DNA of 64,000 nt from Phycisphaerae bacterium (GTDB taxonomy: Bacteria > Planctomycetota > Phycisphaerae > UBA1845 > UTPLA1): the NCBI GenBank assembly GCA_035275405.1, contig DATEMU010000015.1, forward strand, positions 310,001 through 374,000, read 5' to 3'. This document shows, in pieces, positions 17,773-25,813 of this stretch. Both the position numbers and the translations under genes were made by a program. Within the stretch, counting starts at the first letter, position 1; each line of letters opens with the position of its first letter. Below the pieces are notes generated by a model that ran no database searches, was not told where the DNA came from, and worked only from the letters and a program-made list of their open reading frames with translations.

Positions 17773-17780
17773 ATTATAAT
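17773..17780. promoter_or_regulatory. Palindromic -10 element shared by divergent genes
   Basis: ATTATAAT is its own reverse complement, so a TATAAT hexamer is present on both strands: 25 nt before the rsmA TTG on the minus strand and 63 nt before the regulator ATG on the plus strand. No convincing -35 boxes were picked. Confidence 0.4.
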
Positions 17781-17843
17781 CGCCGCCGGAGAGAATTCGG
17801 GGGAAAAGGTGTTTGGTCCTTGGGGATGCCAGAGGAGCGCGCG

Positions 17844-18317
17844 ATGGAATCTCACGAGGTGTTGCGGGAGGCGGCGGAGAAGGTCGGCGTCAAGGCGTTG
17901 GCGGCGCACCTTCGGCTGAGCCCGGCGCTGGTGTACAAGTGGTGCGAGGAATCCGAGACGGACGACCCCGACGCGAGCGGGACGCGCAATCCGCTGGACC
18001 GATTGCGAGACATTGTGCAGGCGACGGGCCATATCGGGGTGGTCGGCTGGCTATGCCAGCAGGCGGGCGGCTTCTTCGTGCACAACCCCGACGCCAAGAG
18101 CGCGGACATCGATACCGATCTCCTGCAATCGACTCAGCAACTCGTGCTGGGGTTCAGTGAGCTTCTAAACGAGGTCAGCCAATCCGTCGCGAATGACGGC
18201 GCGATTACAGCCGGCGAGGCGCGGAAGATTCGCCGGGAGTGGGAGGACTTGAAGACGACGGCGGAGACGTTTGTCGTGGCGTGCGAACGCGGGGTCTATC
18301 GCGATCCGAAGCGGTAG
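17844..18317 (+). CDS. CII-like helix-turn-helix DNA-binding protein
   Basis: 157 aa from ATG 17844, set by AGAGGAG seven nt upstream. Residues 1-40 contain a helix-turn-helix, with AAEKVGVKALAAHLRLS as the scaffold and ALVYKWCEE as the likely recognition helix. The C-terminal part is helical (QQLVLGFSELLNEVSQS...GEARKIRREWEDL). This resembles the phage-CII-type regulator family found as stand-alone chromosomal genes. No prophage genes surround it. Target unknown. Confidence 0.75.
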   Translation: MESHEVLREAAEKVGVKALAAHLRLSPALVYKWCEESETDDPDASGTRNPLDRLRDIVQATGHIGVVGWLCQQAGGFFVHNPDAKSADIDTDLLQSTQQLVLGFSELLNEVSQSVANDGAITAGEARKIRREWEDLKTTAETFVVACERGVYRDPKR

Positions 18318-18337
18318 TATTTACAGGACGGCTGTGC

Positions 18338-18670
18338 ATGGCGCGACGGCGGAATTCAATTATCTGGTTGTGTGTGGGAGCGATGGCGGCGTGGCCGGGC
18401 TGTTCGGATGTGGAGAACTCGTCGGGCGACCGAACGACGATGAAGATGTCCGCCGGTCGGTACAACCAGGGCTACAAGGACGGGATGCGCGACGCGAAGG
18501 CCTCGCTGTTCGAGGACAGCGGCGGATGGATGTGGCTGTGGATGGTGGAAAAGGAGTATCAGGACGGTTACGATCGCGGGTGGTCGGACGGCCGCCAGAT
18601 GGTGCGGCTCCAGAATCAGAAGAACGAAACGGACGCACTCGACGCGGAGCAGCGCGAGGAGCAGGAATAG
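18338..18670 (+). CDS. Small lipoprotein-like protein
   Basis: 110 aa from ATG 18338. A basic start (MARRRN) and a hydrophobic stretch lead to WPGC at about residue 20, a weak lipobox. The mature part has Gly/Tyr/Asp-rich units, YNQGYKDGMRDA and EYQDGYDRGWSDGRQM, that look like a duplicated 'Y-x-x-G-Y-x-x-G' motif, then an acidic/Gln-rich tail. The open frame upstream overlaps the regulator gene and is ignored. Function unknown. Confidence 0.65.
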   Translation: MARRRNSIIWLCVGAMAAWPGCSDVENSSGDRTTMKMSAGRYNQGYKDGMRDAKASLFEDSGGWMWLWMVEKEYQDGYDRGWSDGRQMVRLQNQKNETDALDAEQREEQE

Positions 18671-18740
18671 GAACCCGCCGGGCGGCGAAAGCCGAGGCCG
18701 GGTGAGTCGAAGATCCGCCGCGGCGGAATGCGAGGGCACG

Positions 18741-19079
18741 ATGAAAGTTACCGTGGAAGAGCGATGTGGCGTAAACGTGGTTCACCTCGGCGGGACGATG
18801 ATCGGCGGGGAAGAGAGCAATTGGGTGGCCGAGGTGACCAAGCTGGTGGATCAGAACAACGCCAAGGTCGTCCTGGACCTTGCCGGCGTTACCTACGTAA
18901 GTTCGGCGGGACTGGGCGACCTCGTTCGCGTCACGGCCCTGGCGAATACGCGGCAGGCCAAGCTGTCGCTGGCCGGTCTGCTTCCCTTCGTCGACGGCGT
19001 GCTCAAGGCGACGCGGCTCGATCGATTCTTTGATATTTGCCCCGACGTCGATGTCGCGATCAATCGCCTGAGCCAATGA
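18741..19079 (+). CDS. STAS-domain anti-sigma factor antagonist
   Basis: 112 aa; GAGGG lies four nt before the ATG. Single STAS domain: an initial strand (VNVVHLGGTMIGGEE), then VVLDLAGVTYVSSAGLGDLVRV. The Ser pair before AGLG holds the residue that anti-sigma kinases phosphorylate in this family. Such proteins release a sigma factor by binding its anti-sigma kinase; no such kinase lies adjacent, so the partner must be elsewhere. Confidence 0.9.
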   Translation: MKVTVEERCGVNVVHLGGTMIGGEESNWVAEVTKLVDQNNAKVVLDLAGVTYVSSAGLGDLVRVTALANTRQAKLSLAGLLPFVDGVLKATRLDRFFDICPDVDVAINRLSQ

Positions 19080-19097
19080 AGCCGTCTTGGTCCTTTG

Positions 19098-19120
19098 GCC
19101 CCCCGTCATTGACGGGGGGC
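19098..19120. repeat. Ten-bp GC hairpin between STAS and Zn-ribbon genes
   Basis: GCCCCCCGTC-ATT-GACGGGGGGC, a perfect 10-bp stem with a 3-nt loop, 19 nt after the STAS stop and 26 nt before the next start. There is no T-run, so it is either an mRNA processing or stability element or a copy of a dispersed palindrome. Confidence 0.7.
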
Positions 19121-19145
19121 TAACTTCGTGATCGCTGGAGCCGCC

Positions 19146-19469
19146 ATGGACCAGCTCCAATCGTTCGGGCTGAACATCCACATCTTGATCGGAATTCTGA
19201 TGGTGCTGGCCATCGGCATGGTCCTCGTGATCGCCGTCTGGACGGGCGTGAAGGTCTGGCTTTTCCGCAAGCAGCAGGAAGACGCCAAGCGGAACGAGCG
19301 GCGCAGCAAGATTGGGCGCGACGGCTGCGCCCTGCCGCCGCGCGGGGCCGGTTTCTGTGAGAGGTGTCAGAAGGCCGGTCAGGTCTTTCACCTGCCGGAT
19401 GGGCGGCGGCTGTGTGAGACCTGTTACGAAACGCATGGGCATAGCGCAACGGCGGCGGTCTCACCCTAG
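19146..19469 (+). CDS. Single-span membrane protein with a zinc-ribbon tail
   Basis: 107 aa; GGAG lies seven nt before ATG 19146. A transmembrane helix (about residues 10-38, rich in Ile/Val/Leu) is followed by a basic stretch (RKQQEDAKRNERRSK). Two cysteine knuckles, CERC and CETC (about 78-100), would bind one zinc ion in the cytosol. Located just upstream of pilT, but no pilus function can be claimed. Confidence 0.7.
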   Translation: MDQLQSFGLNIHILIGILMVLAIGMVLVIAVWTGVKVWLFRKQQEDAKRNERRSKIGRDGCALPPRGAGFCERCQKAGQVFHLPDGRRLCETCYETHGHSATAAVSP

Positions 19470-19543
19470 CCTTCGTCGTGCGGGCGGCGTAAGCTAATAG
19501 GGAGCCTCGGAAAGACCCTGCCACGGTACGGGACCCGCCGAAC

Positions 19544-20680
19544 ATGCCTCCTTCTTCCGCGATCGACACCAAAGTGTACGCCACCGACGGCGACCGAAAG
19601 TTGAGCATGAAGGACCTGCTCGACTATTTCTCGCAGCTTGGGCGGATGCGCGTGTCCGATCTGCACATCAAGGTCGGCTGCCCGCCGGTCTATCGGGTGG
19701 ACGGCAGTTTGCAGCGAATGAAGGGTCCGCCGATGGACGCTCCGACCGTCGAGGCGCTGTGCAAGACGCTTCTCTCGGACGGCGAGATCAAGCGGTTGAA
19801 GGAGAACCGCTCGACCGACAGTTCGTGCATGACCGAGAAGATGCAGTTCCGGCTGAACTTTTTTCACGACAACGAAGGCATCGCCATCGCCGTGCGGGCG
19901 CTGGAATCGACTCCGCCGCCGGTCGAGGAGATCGGGTTTCCCAACGGCATCTGGCGCGACATTCTGCATCGCCAGCACGGGCTGGTGCTCGTCACGGGCA
20001 TTACCGGGGCGGGAAAATCCACGACGATCGCCTCACTGATCGATCGGATCGCGCAGACGCGACCGTGCCGGATCATCACGCTGGAAGATCCGATCGAATA
20101 CCGGCTGACGAGCAAGGCGGCGATCATCTCGCAGCGCGAGGTGGGGCGCGACGTGCCAAGCTTTGAACGGGGCCTGCGCGATTGTTTGCGCGAGGATCCG
20201 GACGTGATCTTCGTCGGCGAGATGCGCGACCGGGAGTCAGCGTCGTGGACGTTGACGGCGGCGGAGACGGGGCACCTGGTCTTTTCGACGCTGCACACAC
20301 GGGATGCGCGGGGGACGGTTACGCGCGTGCTGGATATGTTCCCGCCCAATCAGGCGGACGAAGTGGCCAGCCAGCTCTCGCTCGGGCTGGGGGCGATCAT
20401 CTGCCAGAAGCTGATCCCCAAGGCGGCGGGCGAGGGGCGCGTCGTGGCGATGGAGATCCTCAACAACATCTATGCCGTCGCGAACCTGATCCGGCTGGTG
20501 AAGACCGAACAGGTGTATTCGCAGATGCAGACGCGGACGAAGGATGTGCCGGAGGAGCGGATGACGACACTGGAGCGCTCGCTGGCCATGCTGGTGCGGC
20601 GGGGGCAGATTACGCCGTTGGAGGCGGAGAAGTGGGCGAACAATCCGTCGGCGTTTATGGAAGAGATGCAGCGGACATGA
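19544..20680 (+). CDS. pilT: PilT-type twitching-motility retraction ATPase
   Basis: 378 aa hexameric ATPase of the type IV pilus. An N-terminal domain with the SDLHIKVG motif is followed by Walker A GITGAGKST (about 152-160), the Asp box (TLEDPIEY), Walker B (VIFVGEMRD) and the His box (HLVFSTLHT). The tail has VANLIRLVKTEQVYSQMQT, which corresponds to the PilT AIRNLIRE motif in diverged form; this favours PilT over PilB or GspE, which are longer. The last codons overlap the next gene (ATGA). Confidence 0.92.
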   Translation: MPPSSAIDTKVYATDGDRKLSMKDLLDYFSQLGRMRVSDLHIKVGCPPVYRVDGSLQRMKGPPMDAPTVEALCKTLLSDGEIKRLKENRSTDSSCMTEKMQFRLNFFHDNEGIAIAVRALESTPPPVEEIGFPNGIWRDILHRQHGLVLVTGITGAGKSTTIASLIDRIAQTRPCRIITLEDPIEYRLTSKAAIISQREVGRDVPSFERGLRDCLREDPDVIFVGEMRDRESASWTLTAAETGHLVFSTLHTRDARGTVTRVLDMFPPNQADEVASQLSLGLGAIICQKLIPKAAGEGRVVAMEILNNIYAVANLIRLVKTEQVYSQMQTRTKDVPEERMTTLERSLAMLVRRGQITPLEAEKWANNPSAFMEEMQRT

Positions 20681-22017
20681 TGTCAGCGGCTAAGGCTCCT
20701 TGGGTCTTTCTCTTCGCAGTCCTCGCAACGACAGCGGCCGCGTACGCCGCGCCGCCGTCGGTCGTCAAGGCGATTCCCGATAACGGCGATGCCGACGTCG
20801 ATCCGGCGCTGACGGAACTGCGGATCGAATTCGATCAGGAGATGGATGAGACGGGATGGTCTGTTTGCGGGAGCGGCCCCACGTTTCCGGAATCGACGGG
20901 CAAGCCCCATTTTGAAGAGGGCAGGGTCCTTGTCGTCCCCGTGAAGCTTCAGCCGGAGCATTCGTACAGTTACAGCATCAACTGCCCGTCCGCGATGAAT
21001 TGCCGAAACAAATCGGGCGAGGCGGCGGAGACCTACCCCATCTCGTTTTCGACGGCGAAAGTCGGAGCGAAGCCCGCCAAGAATCTGTCCAAGGCGGTCA
21101 ACAAAAAGTCCGTGGCGGAACTGCGCCGGCTGATCGACGAGGAGTATTCGTACCGCGACCTGCACAAGGTGGACTGGGGCAAGCGGTTCAAGGAGTTCGG
21201 GCCGAAGTTGACGGCGGCGGCGACCGCCGCCGAATTCGCGCGACACGCGGCCAAGCTATTGGCCCCGGCGAAGGATGTACACCTGTCGCTGCAAGTCGGT
21301 CATGTCCCGTTCGCTACTTATCAGCGGCGATACACGCCCAATTACAAGCTCGCGCTATTGGAAAAGACCGTCCCGCAATGGCAGAAGCGGAGCGAGTTTG
21401 CCTACACGGGCCGATTCGATGACGGGATTGGCTACCTGTTGATTACGACGTGGGGTCTGGCACAGCCTTCTGACTTGGAGCCGCTTTATTCGGCCCTCGG
21501 CGATTTCGCCGACGCCAAGGGGCTCATTATTGATGTGCGTCCCAATGCCGGGGGAAACGAGACGCTGGCCCGGGAGTTCGCGGGCTGCTTCGTCGCCAAG
21601 GCGGCGGTCTATTCTAGGAATAAGAGCCGCGACAAGGAGGCCAAGGGCGGATTCGGCAAGACGTTCAAGCGGAGCGTGCGGCCCAACAAGGACAAACCGG
21701 CGTTTAAGGCCAAGGTCGCGGTGCTGATGAGCGAGGGGTGCATGAGCAGTTGCGAGTCGTTCCTCCTCATGATGCGGCACGGCGCCAAGGCCAGGTTGAT
21801 CGGCGCGAAATCGTACGGGAGCTCCGGCAACCCGCAGGCGCACAAGCTGGCAAACGGCGTTTTTGTCTTCGTACCGTCGTGGAAGGACATGCAGCCGGAC
21901 GGGACGGTGATCGAGGGCAAGGGCATCGAGCCGGACGTGACCGTCACACCTAAGAAGGGCGATTTCAAAGAGGCCGATCCCGTGCTTGACGCGGCGCTCA
22001 AATTTCTTCGCGAGTAG
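20677..22017 (+). CDS. Exported S41-family (C-terminal processing-like) peptidase with Ig-like domain
   Basis: 446 aa from ATG 20677, which overlaps the pilT stop by four bases; the longer open frame runs inside pilT and is discarded. Signal peptide about 1-24 (AAAYAA). A bacterial Ig-like domain (PSVVKAIPDNGDADVDPAL...) spans about 25-125. The tail-specific protease core follows, with GLIIDVRPNAGGNE, the Ser-bearing segment MSEGCMSSCESFLLMM, and GAKSYGSSGNPQ. No PDZ is visible. Substrate unknown; coupling to pilT suggests co-expression only. Confidence 0.82.
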   Translation: MMSAAKAPWVFLFAVLATTAAAYAAPPSVVKAIPDNGDADVDPALTELRIEFDQEMDETGWSVCGSGPTFPESTGKPHFEEGRVLVVPVKLQPEHSYSYSINCPSAMNCRNKSGEAAETYPISFSTAKVGAKPAKNLSKAVNKKSVAELRRLIDEEYSYRDLHKVDWGKRFKEFGPKLTAAATAAEFARHAAKLLAPAKDVHLSLQVGHVPFATYQRRYTPNYKLALLEKTVPQWQKRSEFAYTGRFDDGIGYLLITTWGLAQPSDLEPLYSALGDFADAKGLIIDVRPNAGGNETLAREFAGCFVAKAAVYSRNKSRDKEAKGGFGKTFKRSVRPNKDKPAFKAKVAVLMSEGCMSSCESFLLMMRHGAKARLIGAKSYGSSGNPQAHKLANGVFVFVPSWKDMQPDGTVIEGKGIEPDVTVTPKKGDFKEADPVLDAALKFLRE

Positions 22018-22033
22018 CGGCAATACCTAAGTG

Positions 22034-22063
22034 TTGCAGGCGGCCTTCGGCGCGGGGTATGAT
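22034..22063 (+). promoter_or_regulatory. Candidate promoter of efp
   Basis: TTGCAG (22034-22039), an 18-nt spacer and TATGAT (22058-22063), 26 nt before the efp start codon. Confidence 0.4.
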
Positions 22064-22089
22064 GTTCCCGGCGCAACCGGAGGCCTGTC

Positions 22090-22653
22090 ATGGCGAATAT
22101 CCCCTTGCAACGCGGGATGTGGCTGCGGCATCAGGGCCATGTCTATCAGGTTGTCGATTTCAATGAGCGGCACACCGGTAAGCAGAAGCCGACCGTCCAC
22201 GTCGCCCTGCGCGACATCCGTGACGGACACCCGGTCGATCGGACCCTGGACGATCTTCTGCCCGTGCAGGAGGTCGAGCACGCGATTCGGCAGATGCAGT
22301 ACCTTTATGCGAAAGGCGACGCGCTTGTGTTCATGGACAGCGAGACGTTTGAGGAGTTTGAGATCTCGCGCGGGCAACTCGCGGGCCGGGACGGGTTCAT
22401 TGTGGAGGGCGGGGACTATCGCGTGGTGCATCTGGAAGGACGGCCGATGAGCGTCGAGGTGGATGATATTGTGACGCTGAAGGTCAAGGTGACGGCGCCC
22501 GCCGGGCATTCGGTCGGAGGGGCCTCGAATGTTACGAAGGAGGCGACGCTGGAAAACGGTCTGGAAGTGCGTGTACCGCTCTTCGTTAAGAGCGGCGACG
22601 CGATACGGATCGATACGCGGACGAAGACGTACGCGGGCAAGGACCATGGGTAG
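22090..22653 (+). CDS. efp: Elongation factor P
   Basis: 187 aa, normal length. The KOW-like domain I starts PLQRGMWLRHQGHVYQVVDF. Domain II holds QYLYAKGDALVFMDSETFEEF, and domain III ends VKSGDAIRIDTRTKTYAGK. The loop that reaches the ribosomal P site reads HTGKQKPTVH where most bacteria have PGKGxAF. The Lys that is beta-lysylated in E. coli seems kept, but the flanking Gly and the aromatic residue are replaced. It relieves stalling at proline runs. No modification enzyme lies nearby. Confidence 0.88.
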   Translation: MANIPLQRGMWLRHQGHVYQVVDFNERHTGKQKPTVHVALRDIRDGHPVDRTLDDLLPVQEVEHAIRQMQYLYAKGDALVFMDSETFEEFEISRGQLAGRDGFIVEGGDYRVVHLEGRPMSVEVDDIVTLKVKVTAPAGHSVGGASNVTKEATLENGLEVRVPLFVKSGDAIRIDTRTKTYAGKDHG

Positions 22654-22734
22654 TAATGCGGAATGCGGAATTGGGAATACGGAATTGACGAGGGCCACTG
22701 GCTGAATGCCTGTGCCACGTAGGAGCAGAGTTTG

Positions 22735-23079
22735 ATGGCGCTGTTTGTATCGACAACGTTCACGTTTGAGGGCTATCGAATCAAGAAATACCTTGGGGTG
22801 GTACGGGGGATCATCGTCCGCGCGCCGACGATATCGCAGGGGATTTTGGGCGGGCTCAAGTCGATCATCGGCGGCCAGATCGGGGCCTACACGGAGATGT
22901 GCGAGCAGGCGCGGCAGCAGGCGTATGAATTGATGGCGGATCACGCGGCGGCCTTGGGGGCGAACGCGGTCGTTGGGTTTCGCTACGACGCGTCGGATGT
23001 CGGGGGGCGGGCCAGTGCGACGGAAGTCCTTTGCTATGGCACGGCGGTCGTGATCGAGCCGGAGAGCGCGGCAGCGTAG
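22735..23079 (+). CDS. YbjQ / UPF0145 family protein
   Basis: 114 aa; AGGAG lies nine nt before ATG 22735. The segments FEGYRIKKYLGVVRGIIV, ARQQAYELMADHAAALGANAVVGFRYD and the C-terminal strand TEVLCYGTAVVIEP are the complete YbjQ fold, which forms pentamers. Biochemical role is not established for the family. The 80 nt before it contain GGAAT-rich short repeats. Confidence 0.85.
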   Translation: MALFVSTTFTFEGYRIKKYLGVVRGIIVRAPTISQGILGGLKSIIGGQIGAYTEMCEQARQQAYELMADHAAALGANAVVGFRYDASDVGGRASATEVLCYGTAVVIEPESAAA

Positions 23080-23087
23080 TGCTGCAT

Positions 23088-23636
23088 TCATGTCCCGTCG
23101 CGCGATTTGCGTTGCGGCCCGGGGCCGGCGTCCAACGTCGCAAAATTTTCGGGCAGTTTGTGCGAGGCCTTCCAGCGGGACACGAACCATTGCGGGTCGC
23201 GGCGGTATTCATTGATCACCCGCCAGGAATAGGGCCGACCGCATTCGGGGCATCGGTAATTGTCCGGAAGACCGGTGAGGTTGTAGCCGCAGTGGATGCA
23301 GAACGGCTCGGTGCGGGCCTTGGTGGCCTGGCGGAAGGCGTAACCAATTAGCGTAACCGCGACGCCAGCGGCGAAGAGCATGAATTTGAAGCCGAGCGGC
23401 ACGATGAGGTTGGCGAGCGGCGGAAACCAGTACGCTGCGACGGCGAAACCGATGACGCCGATGGCCGGCAGGAAGAAAATCCATCGCCAGCCGAGGTGAC
23501 GCAGACCGTCCTGCCAGGTCGGTTGCCACCAGGCGATCTCTTCGCCGGGTCCGGCCTTCATTTCGCCAATCGCGGCATGCATTTCCGGGGGGAGTTGGCG
23601 TTCGAGGGGACGGTCGTCTGGCGGAATGGCGGACAC
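23088..23636 (-). CDS. Two-helix membrane protein with zinc ribbon
   Basis: 182 aa. Two transmembrane helices (about 52-72 and 76-100) are followed by FCIHCGYNLTGLPDNYRCPECGRP, a CxxC...CxxC ribbon of the kind very common in planctomycete membrane proteins, and a charged tail. The ribbon probably faces the cytosol. Function unknown. Convergent with the YbjQ gene (8 nt apart). Confidence 0.75.
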   Translation of the reverse strand: MSAIPPDDRPLERQLPPEMHAAIGEMKAGPGEEIAWWQPTWQDGLRHLGWRWIFFLPAIGVIGFAVAAYWFPPLANLIVPLGFKFMLFAAGVAVTLIGYAFRQATKARTEPFCIHCGYNLTGLPDNYRCPECGRPYSWRVINEYRRDPQWFVSRWKASHKLPENFATLDAGPGPQRKSRDGT

Positions 23637-23794
23637 GCTGGATTAGAGGCCGGATTCGCAGGGCCGTCAATGATTGCGGGGCCGAGAGACCACTTCGGAG
23701 GCAACCGCGAAAAATATTCCCGGTACAACTAAGCGCTTTGCCCTTCTTCGACAGTTCATTTCTGGAGACGGACCCAGGCGGGCCGACCGGTGCG

Positions 23795-24283
23795 ATGGGC
23801 GATGTGGAAAAAGACGCTCCGACCGGTGGGCTGGACGAGCTTCGGCGTGGGATGGTCCGTTTGGCCGTCAAATTCGTGTGGAACCGGGATGATGCGGAGG
23901 AACTCGTGCAGGAGGCGTTCAAAGTCGCGGCGGCACGTGGGCCGGGGACTGGCGAGGAACGCTTCGGGCCGTGGATGGTGCGGACGGTGACCAACCTTTG
24001 CCTGAACCATCGTCGGAAGCGAAAGCCGGAGCCGCTGCAGGCCTGGATGGCCGTCCCGATGGAGGGCGGTCCGGCGGAGGCGGCGGAAACGGCTGAGCGG
24101 CTGGAGCGACTTCGCGCGGCGATCGATCGGCTACCGCCGCAGCAGCGAGCGGCGTTGGTGATGCGGACGATGCAGCAGATGGAGTACGAGGAGATCGCCG
24201 CTGCGATGAAGTTGTCGGTTTCCGCGGTTCGGGCGCATGTGCATCTGGCGCGGCAGCGGCTGGCCGGATGGATGGGTGAGTAG
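23795..24283 (+). CDS. ECF RNA polymerase sigma factor
   Basis: 162 aa from ATG 23795; the frame opens at a TTG at 23738 but the extra N-terminus is Gly/Pro-rich. Region 2: LVKFV-type helix followed by DDAEELVQEAFKVA. Region 4: LPPQQRAALVMRTMQQMEYEEIAAAMKLSVSAVRAHVHLAR, a clear sigma-70 region 4 helix-turn-helix. The stop touches the ATG of the zinc-finger anti-sigma gene, giving a classic sigma/anti-sigma pair. Confidence 0.9.
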   Translation: MGDVEKDAPTGGLDELRRGMVRLAVKFVWNRDDAEELVQEAFKVAAARGPGTGEERFGPWMVRTVTNLCLNHRRKRKPEPLQAWMAVPMEGGPAEAAETAERLERLRAAIDRLPPQQRAALVMRTMQQMEYEEIAAAMKLSVSAVRAHVHLARQRLAGWMGE

Positions 24284-24826
24284 ATGGCCGATGAAAGAAC
24301 CTGCAATGAGATTCGCTCGCTGATGGCCGATTGGCTCGACGGCGAGCTGTCGGCGGCGTTGAGAGTGCGCGTCGATGAGCATCTGGCCGCCTGCGATTCC
24401 TGTCGGGCGGCGTTTGATCAGATGCAGGCGATGGGCGGCGATTTGGCGCTATTGGGACGCGCGGGGGATCGGATGGCGGTGGGCGCGACGCAGCGTGTTC
24501 AAGTAACGCCAACTTGGAGCCGGGCATGGGTACGGGCGGCGGCGGTGACCTTGCTGGTTGCCGGCGGCGTTTACTTTGCAGTCGCACGGCGCGGAAACGT
24601 CGAACCGGTGGCGATCGTGGAGCGGACGCCCATTCAAGGAGAGTCACTCCAACCGGACCGGCCGGCGATCGTGTCGCCGGGTGAGTGCAGTGCGCCGGGC
24701 CGCGCCGCGGTGGCACTGGCCACGAGCAATCCGCGCGTGCGGATTGTCTGGCTTTTTGAAGATTCGGACATAAGTGAAGGGAGTACGGAATCGAGCGGCG
24801 GGGCAAGGCCTCGACCGCAAGGGTAG
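24284..24826 (+). CDS. Zinc-finger (zf-HC2) transmembrane anti-sigma factor
   Basis: 180 aa. The N-terminal anti-sigma domain has C7 and H33-x3-C37-x2-C40, the ZAS pattern that grips the ECF sigma factor. One transmembrane helix (about 86-105) and a periplasmic Pro/Ser/Gly-rich tail of about 70 residues follow. It starts immediately at the end of the sigma gene, so the two are probably made in fixed ratio. It should hold the sigma factor at the membrane until a signal removes it. Confidence 0.85.
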   Translation: MADERTCNEIRSLMADWLDGELSAALRVRVDEHLAACDSCRAAFDQMQAMGGDLALLGRAGDRMAVGATQRVQVTPTWSRAWVRAAAVTLLVAGGVYFAVARRGNVEPVAIVERTPIQGESLQPDRPAIVSPGECSAPGRAAVALATSNPRVRIVWLFEDSDISEGSTESSGGARPRPQG

Positions 24827-24846
24827 TTCTTTTCAGGAGTTGAACC

Positions 24847-25797
24847 ATGCACGTCATCTTGTCAATCGTATTGGCATGCTCGCAATTCGTATCGGCGCTA
24901 CCCTCCCAGCCTGCGACGACGCAACCTTCGCGGGGTGGACGAGGGCAACCAACCGCCGCACGTTCGACTTATGAGCCGGCCGTCTTGAGGCTGGCCAACG
25001 CGAGTTGCTTCGAAGTTGCCAGCATGCTGTCGCAGATATTTCCGGGATGCACGAGTTATCCGGTGGAACAATCGAACAGCGTGGTGTTCACCGGCCCGGC
25101 CGATACGCTGGCGATGGCCCGCAAGCTCGTCGAACAGATGGACGTGATGGCCGCCGAGCGCGACGGGCCGCGCGTCGTCATTGTCGATGTGAAGCATCGC
25201 CGCGTCGAAGAGATCGTCGATCACTTGAATCGTGTCGTAGAGAACCGTCGGCTCCGGGTGTCAGGCGATCGAGGGCGCTCAAAGATCCTGCTTCGCGGGG
25301 ACAGCAAGGAGATCACGCAAGCCGAGTCGCTGCTAAAGGAACTGGATACTCCGGCGGCCGGAATCGCCATCGATTTTGCGTTTATTCAAGCGAAGTTCGA
25401 GGGGCAGCCTCGGGGAACGCACATGCCCGCGGATTTGGACGAGGTTGCCACGGAGTTGGAACGATTTGGAAATGTCGCGCTCCTGGGCAGATTGTCGACC
25501 GTGGCTGTCGAAGGGGAAAAGTTCGCGGTGGAGGGCCAAGTCGTGCCCGGAATTGTGGCCGAGGTGCGCGGAATGGTAAGTAATGTGAATAAAGAAGGCG
25601 TCGTAAAGGCGGACCTGAAGGCGTCGGTTCGACTTGTCCCCGGCGGCGCCGACGGGAACGCCCCGGGGCCGGCAGGGTATTTCAATATTGAGACCGTCGT
25701 GACGACGCAGCGGGGCGGGTATCTCGTGTTGGGCAGCGCTCCGGCCGGTGCGGAGGTCGGCGAGTCAGCGATATTGGTGATGCACGTTCGGAAATAA
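24847..25797 (+). CDS. Exported protein with secretin short (N) domains, no pore
   Basis: 316 aa; CAGGAG lies before the ATG. Signal peptide about 1-17. Two successive domains resemble the secretin/NolW short domain: LRLANASCFEVASMLSQIFP...SNSVVFTGPADTLAMARKLVEQMD and VDVKHRRVEEIVDHLNRVV...ILLRGDSKEITQAESLLKELD. The C-terminal part is beta-rich, but at this length the outer-membrane pore looks absent. It sits 20 nt behind the anti-sigma gene, so it is likely part of the ECF operon and perhaps a periplasmic adaptor or sensor (inference). Confidence 0.7.
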   Translation: MHVILSIVLACSQFVSALPSQPATTQPSRGGRGQPTAARSTYEPAVLRLANASCFEVASMLSQIFPGCTSYPVEQSNSVVFTGPADTLAMARKLVEQMDVMAAERDGPRVVIVDVKHRRVEEIVDHLNRVVENRRLRVSGDRGRSKILLRGDSKEITQAESLLKELDTPAAGIAIDFAFIQAKFEGQPRGTHMPADLDEVATELERFGNVALLGRLSTVAVEGEKFAVEGQVVPGIVAEVRGMVSNVNKEGVVKADLKASVRLVPGGADGNAPGPAGYFNIETVVTTQRGGYLVLGSAPAGAEVGESAILVMHVRK

Positions 25798-25813
25798 GGA
25801 GTACGTGGAAGCG

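Noticed and set aside
22654..22734. GGAAT-rich short repeats as a CRISPR-like array
   Set aside because: Units are only 5-10 nt, irregular and without spacers. No CRISPR array or cas gene was seen in the window.
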